From Malurus cyaneus samueli (lineage: Eukaryota > Chordata > Aves > Passeriformes > Maluridae), in NCBI GenBank assembly GCA_009741485.1, contig CM019218.1, positions 50,195,183 through 50,259,182 on the forward strand: a stretch of DNA of 64,000 bases. The letters are read 5' to 3'. The notes under the pieces were generated by a model. That model worked only from the letters and a program-made list of their open reading frames with translations. It made no database searches and had not been told where the DNA came from. The position numbers and the translations under genes are program-made. Shown here piece by piece: positions 45,751-58,194 of the stretch. Positions within the stretch are counted from its first letter, which is position 1; each line of letters begins with the position of its first letter.

Positions 45751-46000
45751 CACTGAATCCTGGAATGGTTGGGGATGGAAGGGACCTTAAAGCCCATCCC
45801 ATCCCACCCCAGCCACCGGCAGGGACACCTTCCACTGTCCCAGGTTGCTCCAAGCCCTGTCCTGCCCTTGGACACTTCGAGGGATGGGGCAGCGACAGTT
45901 TCTCCGGAAAATCCATTCCAGCCCCTCACCACCCTCATTGGGAAGAATTTCTCCCAAAAATCTGCCCTAAACCCACTGTCTGTCAGTTTAAAACCATCCA
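45751..46000 (-). mobile_element. CR1 LINE 3'-end fragment
   Basis: CACTGAATCCTGGAATGG, GGAAGGGACCTTAAAGCCC, GGCAGGGACACCTTCCACTG and CCCCTCACCACCCTCATTGG, ending at CAGTTTAAAACCATCC. Confidence 0.92.
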
Positions 46001-48226
46001 GGTTAGATCAAGAGATTTTTCTTTCTGAAATTGGAAGATGGAGTCCCCAGCAACTCAAGTATAACCAGCCTAAAAACTCTATTGAAATGTGCACTTGAAA
46101 TACTGAATTGCTTCTATTTCACCAATGTATTAAAGACATTACAGATCCTAATTTTCTTATTTGTTCGAAAATAACCAGACATTTATGGGAGAACTTCAGA
46201 TACAGATTATCTTATCTGCAATGGATTTGGGGCAAATTGAAAAAAAATACTATTTATCTCATCTTCCCTAAACTCAGATCACCTTCAGCTTTATCAAAAT
46301 GCTTAGACAATGTCTAATGTGAGTTAACAGATGATTCATTTGGTGATTAATAATTCCCAATACAGCTGTCATCTGCAGCAGAACTTAAACACCGACTTCA
46401 GAACATCAAAGCCACGCAAGGGAGAGTCAAATTAATAAATGAGATTTCTTGCAAATGGGATCTGCTCTGGCTCCTTCAGCACCAGGCTGAATAATGATGT
46501 TGATGGTAATAGTTTATTCCAAACGTTCATAACAACCCATCATTCTTCAGACAGAGTATACAGCACTTATCTTTCCATCCATCACCAGCCCCGGGTTTGT
46601 GTTAACCAGTTGTAACAGGATCCTGTGTTTGAGCATCAGAGATGATTCAACAGACATTTCACACTGTCACTTTCTCACCATCGCCCACTTTCTGTTTTGG
46701 TTTAGCCAACTTTCTCCATCCCATTCTTATTTCTCTTTTATTTTACTTGACTTTTTTGTTTTATTTTGTGCTCAGGATCTCTATTACTAATATTATTTTT
46801 AAATGTTCCTCAAAACGAGCAACTTTTATTCGATTTTTCCTGTTTTTCACAATACTTGCCTGCTTTGCACCTCATGCCATAAACCTTCATTTTTTATTTT
46901 GCTGCCGGTTTGTTTCTCAAATTGTCACCCAGGAGATGCTGTGACTCCCCCCAGCAGGTGACCCTGAAAGGGTTGGGTGCTCCATCAGTCTGAGCCTTCA
47001 AACCAGGTTTTATTCCTTCCTTCCTTCCCCAAAGGATCATCCTGGTCAATACCCTGAAGTGAAATGGCATCTGGAGGCAGGAACATCCCAGCCAGGTTTT
47101 GCTGCTTCTGGTGAAGTGGTGGCTGGGGGAATAAACACATTTTACCCTGCAGAGCTCCTGCAGAACAGGCTGCAACAGCACCAGTGCTCCTGCCAGGATG
47201 CTTCCCTGTTCTTGACACAGCCCTGCCATCCAGCTGCCTCAGGTAAATGTTAAATGTTCTGTTTTTCAACTTGAGCATCAGTTAGAGCTGCAGATATCCC
47301 ACCCCTGCAGAGGGCTCAGAGCAGCCCATAATAAGAATCCATTTCTTGGCCATTTGCCCCAGATGTGTGAGAGCTCTGCAATCCCCTCCACTGGAAAATG
47401 GCTAAAGAGACTTCTCTGCAAGGCTGGGCCTCTCCAGACACCTTGGAGATGTGAGGAAGCTCCTACAGAGGAACTGAACAACATTTTATTTATTCAATTA
47501 TTTATTTATCTGAGGCAGGAGTGAAAATGAGCAAACCCTCGTGCACTTATGGCATTTATTTTATGTTTCAAATTTCTCTGGCAGTCTCTGTGTAGGTACC
47601 ACATCTCAAACATCATTGTAAAGCCCTAAAATCCTCTTTCAAAGAAAAAGTACATTTTTGAAAATGCTTTTCTGTTCATTTATTGAGGGGTTTTGTTTGT
47701 TTGTTTGATTAAATAAAGGAGCTACAAGGATAAAAAATGTTTCTGGGCTGACTCCAGTTGCTTTCCTGGCTTTTTTCCAATGATGTTCAAATCAGGGGTT
47801 GTTCAAAGTAGGAAACAGTAGTTTTGCCATTTACTCATACAAAAACTTGGGAGCTCTGGTATTTTTTTAGTACTCATTACTACCAGGGTTCAAGAGTACC
47901 CTCTCCTCTGTCATGTGGCTCTGGCTGTGCATAAACACTGCTTTGACCAATAGGGGCAAAATTAGATATTTCCCAGAATGATTTGCTGCATTCTCACGAC
48001 AGTTGCGATCCCAGACTGGATTAGATCCAGTGGGAAAATGTTTAGACAAAGTCTTGCACCAGAGAACACTCCTGAGAGATGTCTGTGCTCTGCCCAGGAC
48101 AGAAGGCAAGGTTACAGCCAGGCCTGGAGAAATGTCCTGCTCTGGGTGTGTCTCAGAGGGTTTTGTCTGTTCACAGGGAGAAAAAAAATGGGAGCACCCA
48201 GCAAATATGCAGCCACGTTCATGTTC

Positions 48227-48404
48227 CTCCTGTGAGGGTGGTGAGGCCATGGATTGGATTTTCCAGAGAAGCTGTGGCTGCCCCATCCCTGGAAATGTCC
48301 AAAGCCAGGTTGGAGCAACCTGGGAGAGTGGAAGGTGTTGGGGTTGGAGCTGGATGAGCTTTAATGTCCATCCCAACCCAAACCACTCTGGGATTCTGTG
48401 GTTT
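48227..48404 (+). mobile_element. CR1 LINE 3' end
   Basis: CCTGTGAGGGTGGTGAGGCC, AGAAGCTGTGGCTGCCCC, GGATGAGCTTTAATGTCC and CACTCTGGGATTCTGTGG. Confidence 0.92.
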
Positions 48405-51400
48405 CTAACATCAACCATTTGGCTCAGCTCTGTATTTCTCAAATATCATGAAATGGAAAGCAGAAAAAGGAAGGAGGTACACAGGGAGATCAGAAACTGA
48501 AGGTATCACTGAGCCCTCCCTTCAAACAGTCTCTCCTGACCCACTGGATTTTAGGAAGTCTTTAGGAAATAATCAGCCAAAGACTACTCCTCATTCAGTG
48601 ATCCAGCAGGAGAGATAAACATGTCAGGACTGAGAGCTGCAAAGTGCAAATGCAACATGAAATTGGAAGCAGGAAATTGGTCTTAGCACCTCCCCTGTGC
48701 TGCACCAGCCAGAGCTTAACCAGCCTCTGAGGCCTTAACAACTTAAGCCCCTGCTCATTTGTTCTCATCAAATCATTTGGAGCAACACTTCCTAACAGGT
48801 GCTTGGGGTTTCTTTTTCTCCTTCCCATTGGTTTCCCCTTTCTTCTTCTGGGAGAGTTGTTTGGACTTGTTCAGCTTGCAGATTCCACTCGAGGCAGTGG
48901 AGTTGTAACGCTTCTCATTCAAAATATTTCTACTCTCACAGGCATCGCTGCCTTTGCCTTCACTTTGAATGAAGATTGTGCAACCTGCACAGCTTTGCCT
49001 TTTTAGCCCTTTCAAGTGAGTTTTATCAGTTTTTGTTCCTCACTGCTCCAGCAGATTGCTCTGAGTAGCAGTTACTGTGTGCACACATCCACACAAGACA
49101 GAAATGGTGAATTATGCCTGTAAATCTGACACACACATTGTTAGTTCATTAAACCTGCATTTCTGCAGTCATATTGTGACAGCATGCTTAGGAATATTTC
49201 CTGACTCAGGTGACACCATTTTTCAGCTTTTCTTACCCTTTTTGATTGCTGGAATATTACCTAAAGCTCTTTAGAAGATAGAAGACGTGAGAAATTGAAA
49301 TCATCTGGAGACAGCTTCTTGTCTGCTACTGCTGACAGGTACCATTAAAAGAACTAATTCATTATTACTGTGAAATTCCTGTTACTTTCATTCACACTTT
49401 GCTGTGAAGGCACAGGAGATCCTTTGTCAAGCAGAGTCTGATCAACAGCAAAAGATAAACAAAACATGAAGAAATTACTTGGTAGTGCTTCAACTGTACG
49501 TCCTTCATTTTATGTTTATTCTTAGTGGTTAAATTGCCTTCCTTTCTAAGCCAGAGGTCAGAGTGAAATTCCTTTTATTTATTTTCCCAGTGTGATGGAA
49601 GCAGCAGAGCACGCTGGTGCTGCTCTGTTCAGTGGCACTACAGAGGCTCAGGCTCCAGCTCAGGGGTGTTTGGGAGCAGTAACAGAGGAAAACTGAGCCC
49701 AAGGCTCTCAGCCTGGGAAGCTGGGAATTGTGGTGCCTTTGGGGCAGTCTGGTCCATGAAAGAGGGGGAAAACTTCACAGCTCTTGGTTCATTTTATCAG
49801 GAAAAAAACAAGAGACAAGAAATAGAGGACCTCTGAGCCAACAGCAGCAAACCCCAAAACCTTCTTAACTTTGTCAAAACTAGCTCCTTTGGGAGCCCAA
49901 CAGGATTTTGGTATTACTGTAAAACTATCTGTGCTTCTATTTAGCCTCTTCCTTTACAAATGTAGGACAATGAGAGAGCTGGGAATGAGCAAGGAATCAA
50001 AGAAACATTTCAGCCTCCTGTATGGGACCTCAGCACCCAAACTGTCAGCCCTGCAAGGAGCTTGAGGACACTCCAGGGTTACCAGGAATCTGGGAAACCC
50101 TGTCAGGGAAAGAGAAATGCCCTTCAGTGGTGGAAAGAGTTCAGTAGTTCAGTCCCACCTGCATTTTGCAGGACACAGAAATGCACAGTCACACAAAGCT
50201 GCTGTAGCAGGAGGCAAAGTGCTACAGAAAAGAACGGACAGACCCCTCTCCATCCTCCCTGCCAAGGCTGGAAGAATTTATTGTTCTAATCATCCCTTAT
50301 CATAATAACTATCAGCATATTTCATAGGCCTCGCATCCCTCTTTCCCTTCGCTGAACTTTTCATCATCTTTTAATTTATAAATAACATTTAAGTTTGTAT
50401 TTCAAAAGCACCCAGGCTCTTGGCCTCTATAAAACCTTCAAGAAATCACCTTTACTTCCCACAACGTAGACCCAGAGCATCCAAAGTCTGTTTGCTTGTT
50501 ATATTAATAGAATTCAGAAAATTGCTCTACAACATTCCTAAAAAAGAGAATCAGCCAAAGTTAGACTTGGCATCTGCACAAGTCTCAGTTATTTTATGGA
50601 ATACTTTGACAACACTCTTGTGTTATTGTCTCTGGGTTCATTTTTCTGCTCATGTATTCCCCAAAGAAGGAAAGAATGGTATTCCTGTTCTCTGAATAAG
50701 GACACATCTTGCTTGTCAGAGTGATTTAATTATTTCTTTTCCCTTCTCCTCCTTGAACTGTTCGATCTTCAGATCAGGAGGTTTCAGGTCTTTCTAACTT
50801 TTGCTCTTCACAGAGTGATCTGACTACCTCAAATAAAGACACAAGAACAGAATTTCACTGCAGAGCAGACACCTTCAATTATTGTGCTTTCAGCTGGATA
50901 TTGCAGGGAGAGCTTTTGGAGAGCACAGAAAACCCATTAGGTTCCCAAACCTGATTCAGTAACCCAGAAAACCTGAGCTATTCAGAGCTGGCACAGGGGC
51001 AAAGCCCCAGCTCCACAGGCTCCACTTGGCTTCTCCTGGGAGCACCTGGGGACAAAATAAAGGTGTGGGATGAATGAGGTGACTCCTCCAAAGCTGCCTC
51101 TGAAGGAACCCTGCAGTCAATTGAGAACATTTTCATTTTCTTTCTTCCATTTGATCTTCTCTGCAACATATTTTTCATATTATTCCTCACATTTTACTTC
51201 CATCTGGTTTCAGCTTTTGATTAGGAACTTGGAAGCTCAGCTTTAACAGCTCAGTGCAGAGACCTGAGCTGCTTCCAGCCATATTCCTCCTTGGAGGAGC
51301 TTAACTCAGCCGTATGGTTCCTCTTACTGGGGCTGAATCCTCAGTAAATAGTTTGCAACTCTTGGAAAGAGCAAAAAACTCTTGCAAACAGAGGAGGGGG

Positions 51401-51697
51401 TTGTTACCCTGGAAGAAACAAAAGCTGCAAGACAGATGATAGTGATTGAACTATATTTGCTATGCAAAGTGGCATTTATAGGGAAGCTGTGAAGCACCAG
51501 GTTTATCAGAGAGGAATCAGTAAACAGTTAAATGTGGTCAACATCTCACCAGAAACACAGGACCAAGAATACCCTGATGTTTGAACTCAGCCCAGAATTC
51601 ACTGCAGAACCAAAAACTGACACTGAAGTTACCACTCAGAAAAAAAAAATAAATTAGAATGTTCAATAAAAAGCATTGCTTTGATGGGGTTGTAAAA

Positions 51698-51980
51698 TTG
51701 CAGAACCATTGAATGGTTTGAGTTGGAAGGGACCTTAAACCCCATCCCACCCCTGCCATGGGCAGGGACACCTTCCACTGTCCCTTCCACTGTCCTTTCC
51801 ACAGCCCCTTCCACTGTCCCAAGGGGCTCCAAGCCCTGTCCAACCTGGCCTTGGACACTTCCAGGGATCCAGGGGCAGCCACAGCTTCTTTGGGAAATCC
51901 ATTCCAGTCCCTCACCACCCTCACAGGGAAGAATTTCTCTGGAACATCTGATCTAAACTCACCCTTTCCATGTCCTTCCC
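51698..51980 (-). mobile_element. CR1 LINE 3'-end fragment with internal amplification
   Basis: GAGTTGGAAGGGACCTTAAAC, GCCATGGGCAGGGACACC and TTGGACACTTCCAGGGATCC. The element's CTTCCACTGTCC motif is amplified to about four degenerate copies (51,770-51,820). Confidence 0.92.
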
Positions 51981-52324
51981 TGTGCAGGATCAGGAGAAAC
52001 TGACAGTGATCAGGTTGGTGGATGGTCCCATTTTCACCACTAAAAGAATCACCTTTACTTTAGAAGCATTAAAACATCCTGAGCCAGAATAAATCTGTAT
52101 TACCCAAGTGTTTGCAACAGGGCACGACTGACACCCAAAAGAGATGTGGGTGAAAGACAAACTGGAGATTTGGGAATGGTGACCCTCCCACACCACCTCA
52201 ATTCCAGCCCAAGTGCTGAAGTTTCAAGGACCTGTGAAAATCACAAAACAAAGCGAGATATAGCCAACATCAGAGGCACCAGAAATCCTGAGATTTCCAA
52301 CATCTTTTGAACAGCACCAGCAAT

Positions 52325-52381
52325 TTTCCAAGGCATCCTGTAATTTCCAAGGCATCCTGTGATTTCCAAGGCATCCTGAAC
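52325..52381. repeat. 19-bp tandem repeat, three units
   Basis: TTTCCAAGGCATCCTGTAA, with TGA and AAC endings in the later units, at 52,325, 52,344 and 52,363. Confidence 0.93.
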
Positions 52382-54473
52382 TTCCAAGAGGAGTTGCCCA
52401 CCTGGACAGCAAGTACAGGGGAGGGCTGGAAAAAAAGACATTCGACTACTGACTGACTGTAAGGATCAAGGAAATGGCTTTGGACTTCCCACATTTCTGA
52501 GCAATCAGACAGGACAGCTAAAGAAAGACAGAAAGCAGGATTCTAATCACAAAGCTACGAAGGAGCAAGTTTCCAGATTCATCCAGCTCTTGTCACTTGG
52601 ATTTTTTCCCTACATTCTAAGCTTTCTTTCCTCATTCTGATACCACCTCATCTGGGCTGTGCTTTTATATTATCCTTTGCAGTATTTGCAGAGTTCACAG
52701 TAAAGACTTGAGACATATGTAGGACATATGCAGAAGATATCCTGGAATGATCTCATGTTTCCAGCTCCAAGAAGGATCACAGAGCTGAAAGTTGGGCTGG
52801 GTTGTCCCCTAGTGGTCCCCACCTTTCCTGGGGAGCAGAACACAGAGGGGCTGTGGGTGCTGATTGTGGGGTCACCCACAAACGGTGACCTGGTCACATT
52901 AACCAGGTGCTGACTCCTTTCCTGCAGCATTTTTTGCTCAGCTCGCAGCATCTCCCAAATTCCTCACTGCAGACCTTACCTGGCCATTTGCTCCCCAAGC
53001 TGCCCCTGTGATGATGATTATTCCTACACAAATCATCACAAATTATATGATTAAGTTATAGCTGCTCTTTTAGAGGCTCTCCCCAATCTGTCATTTATAT
53101 TTCCGGTTCTTTCCTCCCCCATTCTGGCAGCATTTTACAGCTTTGGTGTCATTCATAAATTCCTGACAGAGCTCCCATTACATTATCCAGGTTATGTAAA
53201 AGAAAATATTGGCCAGCACAACATTAGTTGTCATTTACACCCCAGCTCCACCTCATGAGCTTGAAGAAGTACAAGGAAGTGGTGCAGGTTATTTTACCAA
53301 AAACACCCAAATGAAAAGACTGACTACCCAGAAACTTCTCACAGATCTTTGCTCACATTTATTTTGTTTTCTTCAGCTACGCAGTTTAGAGAAACAACTC
53401 CATATCTAAAATCTGAAATGCTGCTTTTTAACTAACAGGTCAAAATTTTGAGTCCAGATCTGCTGCCAACTCTGCACAGTTTTTTAAATGTACCTCTTGT
53501 CCAAATCAAGTCATTTGTCATCACATAAATTTTCTTCCTGCATGTTTTTTCCATATTCAGAGCACTGTTTTGTAATTTAATTGAAAAGTTGACAGCTCCA
53601 GATATCTTAAATCTCTACAGTCATCTTCCCCATGTTTGACCTCAGCAACTGGAGGGGCTCCCATGCTTTTACCAAGAGCTTTAAACCCAGGGGAGAAACT
53701 TCTGCTGCAGTTCCTTCCTTTCTGCCTGAATCAGCCCCCAGCTCCACGTGCATCCCAGCAGTTTGGGTCAGACTCACACTCATTGTCCATTGTTCTGTTC
53801 TTCTTGCTCACTTCTCTGCTCCTTTTCATATTCTGAGCCCTCTCTGATGCAATTTCAGCTGTTTTGCTAAGAAAGCTCTTGTCAGGCCACACATGCAGCG
53901 CACAGGAAGCCCAGAAGAAACCGTGGTATTAAGTGGCTTAAGTGCAATTAACTGAAGGATTGTCATGGAAAAAATCTAATTTAAGCTTAAGAACAACATC
54001 ATTAACCCCAGAACTTCACTAAACTTTCATTTCTGTTCTCTCTTCCACCAAAAAACACTAAGGAAGGAGTTCACCAAAAACTCAAAGTCATGATATTTGC
54101 TTAAAAAAACCCAACCTAAAATTAATTAAAATATCCAGCAACAACAACAAAATGTATTTGCAAAAACTCCATTTAGCAGAAGGAAAGGAATTTCTTCTTT
54201 TTCCACACACAGGGAGCTCCTCCTAGGCAGGTAAAATCTATTCAGTTTCAAAGGATTGACTCCTTTTAGAAGGACAAGTTCCCCTGCACACAGCACTGTA
54301 ACCATTCAGGAGGCTACTACAGAATAATTCCTGTCATTACCCATGTGCTCTAAATTCAGATTATAACTCAACTGCAAAAAATTCCCTTCAAGACACTTCA
54401 AAGAGGAGCTTCACAAAAGTGATAAAAATGGAAGGATTTGGGTACTCAATGTTTCTGGTGGTGTGCTCTTATG

Positions 54474-54498
54474 CCATGGATATCCAGGATATCCATGG
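54474..54498. other. Perfect 25-bp palindrome
   Basis: CCATGGATATCC, A, GGATATCCATGG: 12-bp arms and a single-base centre. It sits in unique sequence; no protein-binding role is known to me. Confidence 0.85.
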
Positions 54499-55545
54499 AA
54501 AGCATGGAAAGATTAGATCAATATGTCAGCAGTAAAAAATAGATCTATGTCTCCATCCACTCTATCCCACTCAGGTTTTGCATTGATCTCATCAGCAACT
54601 TCCAAGAATAACCCAATAACACTGCAAAAAGCAGACCCAGCATCTGCCAGAGACATTCTCCCCTTCTCCTCCTCCATGGAACACGGATGGAGGCGCTCCT
54701 GCCTCATTCCCTCCGTGCCTCCTTGCTGCTGGAGCCAGATCAAAAGAGCACACCTGGCATCTGAATGGAATGCAGAGAGGTCTGAGGTGGCTCCTGGATC
54801 CTGTGAGGGCTTGTCCAGCAGCCCTCAGCCAGCTCTCACAGGGTTTGTTCCTCTTCACACAGCCTGTCCGCGCTGCAAGGCCTTGCTGCACATGGCACCA
54901 AACGTGTCACCAAATGTGTCACCCTCACTGCAGGGAGCAGAAAACCCCCCCTGTGCCTGGGTATTCAGAAGGAAACTTGTGCTGAAAGCCAGAAATGGTG
55001 GGTCAGCAATTCAAATGTAGTTTTGTAAGAGTTGCTGCAGGTGGGGTCTCATGAGGGCACAGGAAAGGGAAAGATGAGAGGCTGAGGAACAGCAAAAGCA
55101 CAGAAAGAAAGGACACAAAAGTGTCCAGCAATTCCCTGGGACTCGGGGAGTGTGATCCACAAAAAATGGGTGTTCCACAGTACACACACAGTCCAGTCCT
55201 TCACAAGAAACCTGGCTTAGCAGAAGCTGTGTAAATTGCCCAGAAATTTAATTGCAGCTCGTAGCTTCATTGCAGCAACGACTGAGCAAAGCTGCTGTGA
55301 GCTGCAGTTGGGTTGTGGCTGTCAGGGCAAAAGGAGAATTGTTTGAAACTCTGCTGCTCAAGGGTCTCTTGCTTCAGAGATAGCCAATTCTAGAGCAGAG
55401 TTTGATTTATAAACACATTAAGGGCATGTGCAGGAAATTAATTGTCAGTGGTGCCAATCAGAGCTGCTCTGCCAGGGCTGGCTCCAGGACCTCGAAACAT
55501 GAGGTCCAACACCAAAGATAGGGAGGTCTTGATCCCTGAGAGATC

Positions 55546-55920
55546 AGAAAATAATGGAATCATTCCAAAGGAAAAGCTTTTTAAGAGTATCAAGTCCAGC
55601 CATTCCCCCAGCACTGCCGTGTTCACCTCTAACCCATGTGCCCAAATGCCACATCCACACAATTTTTGGACACTTCCAGGGATGATGATTCCTCCACTGT
55701 CCTGAGCAGCTGTGCCACTGTCTGATCACTCTTTCAGTGAAGAATTTTCCCTCAATATCCAATCTAAACCTTCCCTGGCACAGTTTGAGGCCTCTTCCCC
55801 TTGTTCTGTCCCTGTTTCCTGGGAGCAGAGCCCGACCCACCCTGGCTGTCCCCTCCTGAGCCAGAAGGTCCCTCCTGAGCCTCCTTTTCTCCAGCTAAAC
55901 ACACTCAAACTTCTCTGTGT
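55546..55920 (-). mobile_element. CR1 LINE 3' end, old subfamily
   Basis: AATGGAATCATTCCAAAGG at the 3' end, then CAAGTCCAGCCATTCCCCCA, CCCTCAATATCCAATCTAAAC and CCTCCTGAGCCTCCTTTTC. More diverged than the other copies. Confidence 0.85.
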
Positions 55921-56025
55921 GTTTTCCACATTGGGAACTAGATCAACATTTTAATTTTTTTTAACCAAACCTCTGAAAGATGTGAGGTCTGCACTACCTT
56001 TTGAGAGTTCAGTATTTATTATGGA

Positions 56026-56050
56026 CACTTGACAGAAAGGCTGTCAAGTG
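56026..56050. other. Perfect 10-bp hairpin
   Basis: CACTTGACAG and CTGTCAAGTG separated by AAAGG. Too short to be a microRNA precursor by itself. Confidence 0.75.
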
Positions 56051-56163
56051 CTCTTGGTTCCATTCCCAAAAAAATCAATCATTTCAGGGCATCACATTCC
56101 AAATGGGTAGAGGAGAGAACTGGAGCAAGACCAGTACAGTGGGAGCAGAGTGCAAGGAGCAGC

Positions 56164-56240
56164 TCAGCTCTCCAGACTTTTGCTCTGAGATTGGATTTCC
56201 TCAGCTCTCCAGACATTTGCTCTGTTTGAGATTGGATTTT
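56164..56240. repeat. 37-40 bp tandem duplication
   Basis: TCAGCTCTCCAGAC(A/T)TTTGCTCTG...AGATTGGATTT occurs at 56,164 and again at 56,201; the second copy has a TTTG insertion. Confidence 0.88.
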
Positions 56241-58051
56241 GTTTGAAACTCTCAAAGTATCCCACATTTCTGTGACTGATCCACGTACAAAGACAAAACT
56301 GATTGCAATCAATCAGCAATTTTTACATTATTTCCTCCTAATTGTTTACAGTACCTACAAAGCAAAAATTAAACCTGGAAATTCACACTTATTCTCCTAC
56401 ATCCGGCTGTTGGGAGAAATCACTGGTTGTTCTACCAACCTGATCCTGATAAATCCTGATAATTCCCATGTTCAGTTCAGACCTTGCTGCTCCTGGATAA
56501 ACATCCTACTACTCTGACCTTCACCTACTCAGGAAGAAGCAGCTCAAGTGCCCTCTAGTGTGGTTTCTGAACATCCAGTCCATGCTTTTCCCAAGTTTTT
56601 GGTACGAAATGAGAGGATTTGCCTTTGGTTTGAAGCATTTCTATAGATCCAAAGATTTTCATGGCTTAAGCCACTGTGAAAAACAGGTTGACTGCAAAAT
56701 TGATATTGATTGTTATTTTTTTATTAAATTGCTGAATGATAGTTATGGCTACTTTCACCTTATCCCCAAAATAGTAACATTTACTCAACACATCTGAAAT
56801 TTTCATGACCATTATATCTGCTTGTGGAGTGTTGCTGTTGTTGGATTGTTTCTCTTGCTATAAAATGGTTTAGAGCATCATTATTATAGAAAAAAATTAT
56901 GGTGCTTCTATTTACCTTCCCAGCTTCTTATAAGCCCAAACTTTCAATATATATTTATCAAACTCGATTTTATTTTTTTTCCTCCTACATATTTAGTGGG
57001 TCCAACAAACATTTCCTGAACTGCTCCAGCGATTCTGACTTCTCCATTTGAATCTCTTTCCTAGCTGATTCAACCCAAAGAAATTTGGCCCTTTTAAAGC
57101 TATTCACAGTCTGAATAATGAACGTGCTGAGATCATCTTGGAGCACATGTTTCTGGAAGCTTTCCTGGCTGGGGCTGCACAGGCTTTGAAATCGGCTTCC
57201 TGTTTTAGCTAATTCTGATTTAGCTCCAGTCGTGTGCACACCATGTGAGCGAACAGACTCAGGCACCAAATGGGTTTGTTTTTTCCAGACTGAAGGTGGA
57301 AATGGGAAGAGCACAGGCTGGGGATTGATATTGTTTCAGGCATCTTGCAGAGGAGTAAAATTCTCAGAGCTGATTTGAAAGAAATGCCAGAGAAATAAAG
57401 AAATCTGGTAGTACCTATGGCCTGTCCATTTATTGGCAGCTGCCAGTAAATGCTAAATGGAACAGCTTGGGAATGGAATGGTAGGAATAGGAGGAGCACA
57501 TTCCTCGTATTGGCCTGCTGGAATTCAGTGATGTTTGTTTAAAGAGGAACAGAAAAAAGAAAATTTAGAGTAAGAATGATGGAAATAAGGATAGGCTGAG
57601 CTGTGGGATGATTTCAAAGGAAGAGTCCTGTCCCTTGGCTCATGGTTCCACAGATTGGAGCAATGGAAATAGGTCTCTCCAATTCTCTTCTGCACTTCAC
57701 AGCCAGGCATGAAAACGCCAATACCTTTCCCCCAATTTTTCCTAAACACTTAATCCTACTCCATTCTTAACAGCCTTTTCTATTACTTCTTAGACCTGGG
57801 AAAATGTAGGAGTCTATTTAAAACACTGGCAACTTTCCAAGCAGCAGCAGCAGCAGCTGTGCTCAGACCGGCTCTCCCTGATGGAAATTTTCTCTTCGTG
57901 TACCCAAACAGTATCACACCACGATCACATCAATACATTTCCTTCAAATGTTCCAGCCAGAAGCAGAAAAGCAGCACCCAAGTGAATGGGAGATTCTATC
58001 ACCATTGGAATAGGGATCCATGTGAAATAGGAATTAGGTATTGCCAAGATA

Positions 58052-58194
58052 TTCCTTTCCTTTCCTTTCCTTTCCTTTCCTTTCCTTTCCTTTCCTTTCC
58101 TTTCCTTTCCTTTCCTTTTTCTTCTTCTTCCTTTCCTTTCCTTTCCTTCCTTTCCTTTCCTTTCCTTTCCTTTCCTTTCCCTTTCCTTCCTTTC
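58052..58194. repeat. Pure pyrimidine tract, mostly (CCTTT)n
   Basis: 143 consecutive C/T bases made largely of TTTCC units, interrupted by a CTTCTTCTTC block at about 58,120-58,130. Lys/Glu/Arg-rich frames on the other strand are artefacts. Confidence 0.95.

Larger units (their letters stand above)
46001..55545. other. 3' intergenic DNA, no gene recognised
   Basis: Unique sequence with two CR1 fragments, a 19-bp repeat and a 25-bp palindrome listed separately. All reading frames are short (under about 170 codons) and lack recognisable domains. Confidence 0.6.

Noticed and set aside
57840..57858. CAG trinucleotide expansion
   Set aside because: Only about five units, and a similar run is at 60,178; within the ordinary range and not in a coding exon.
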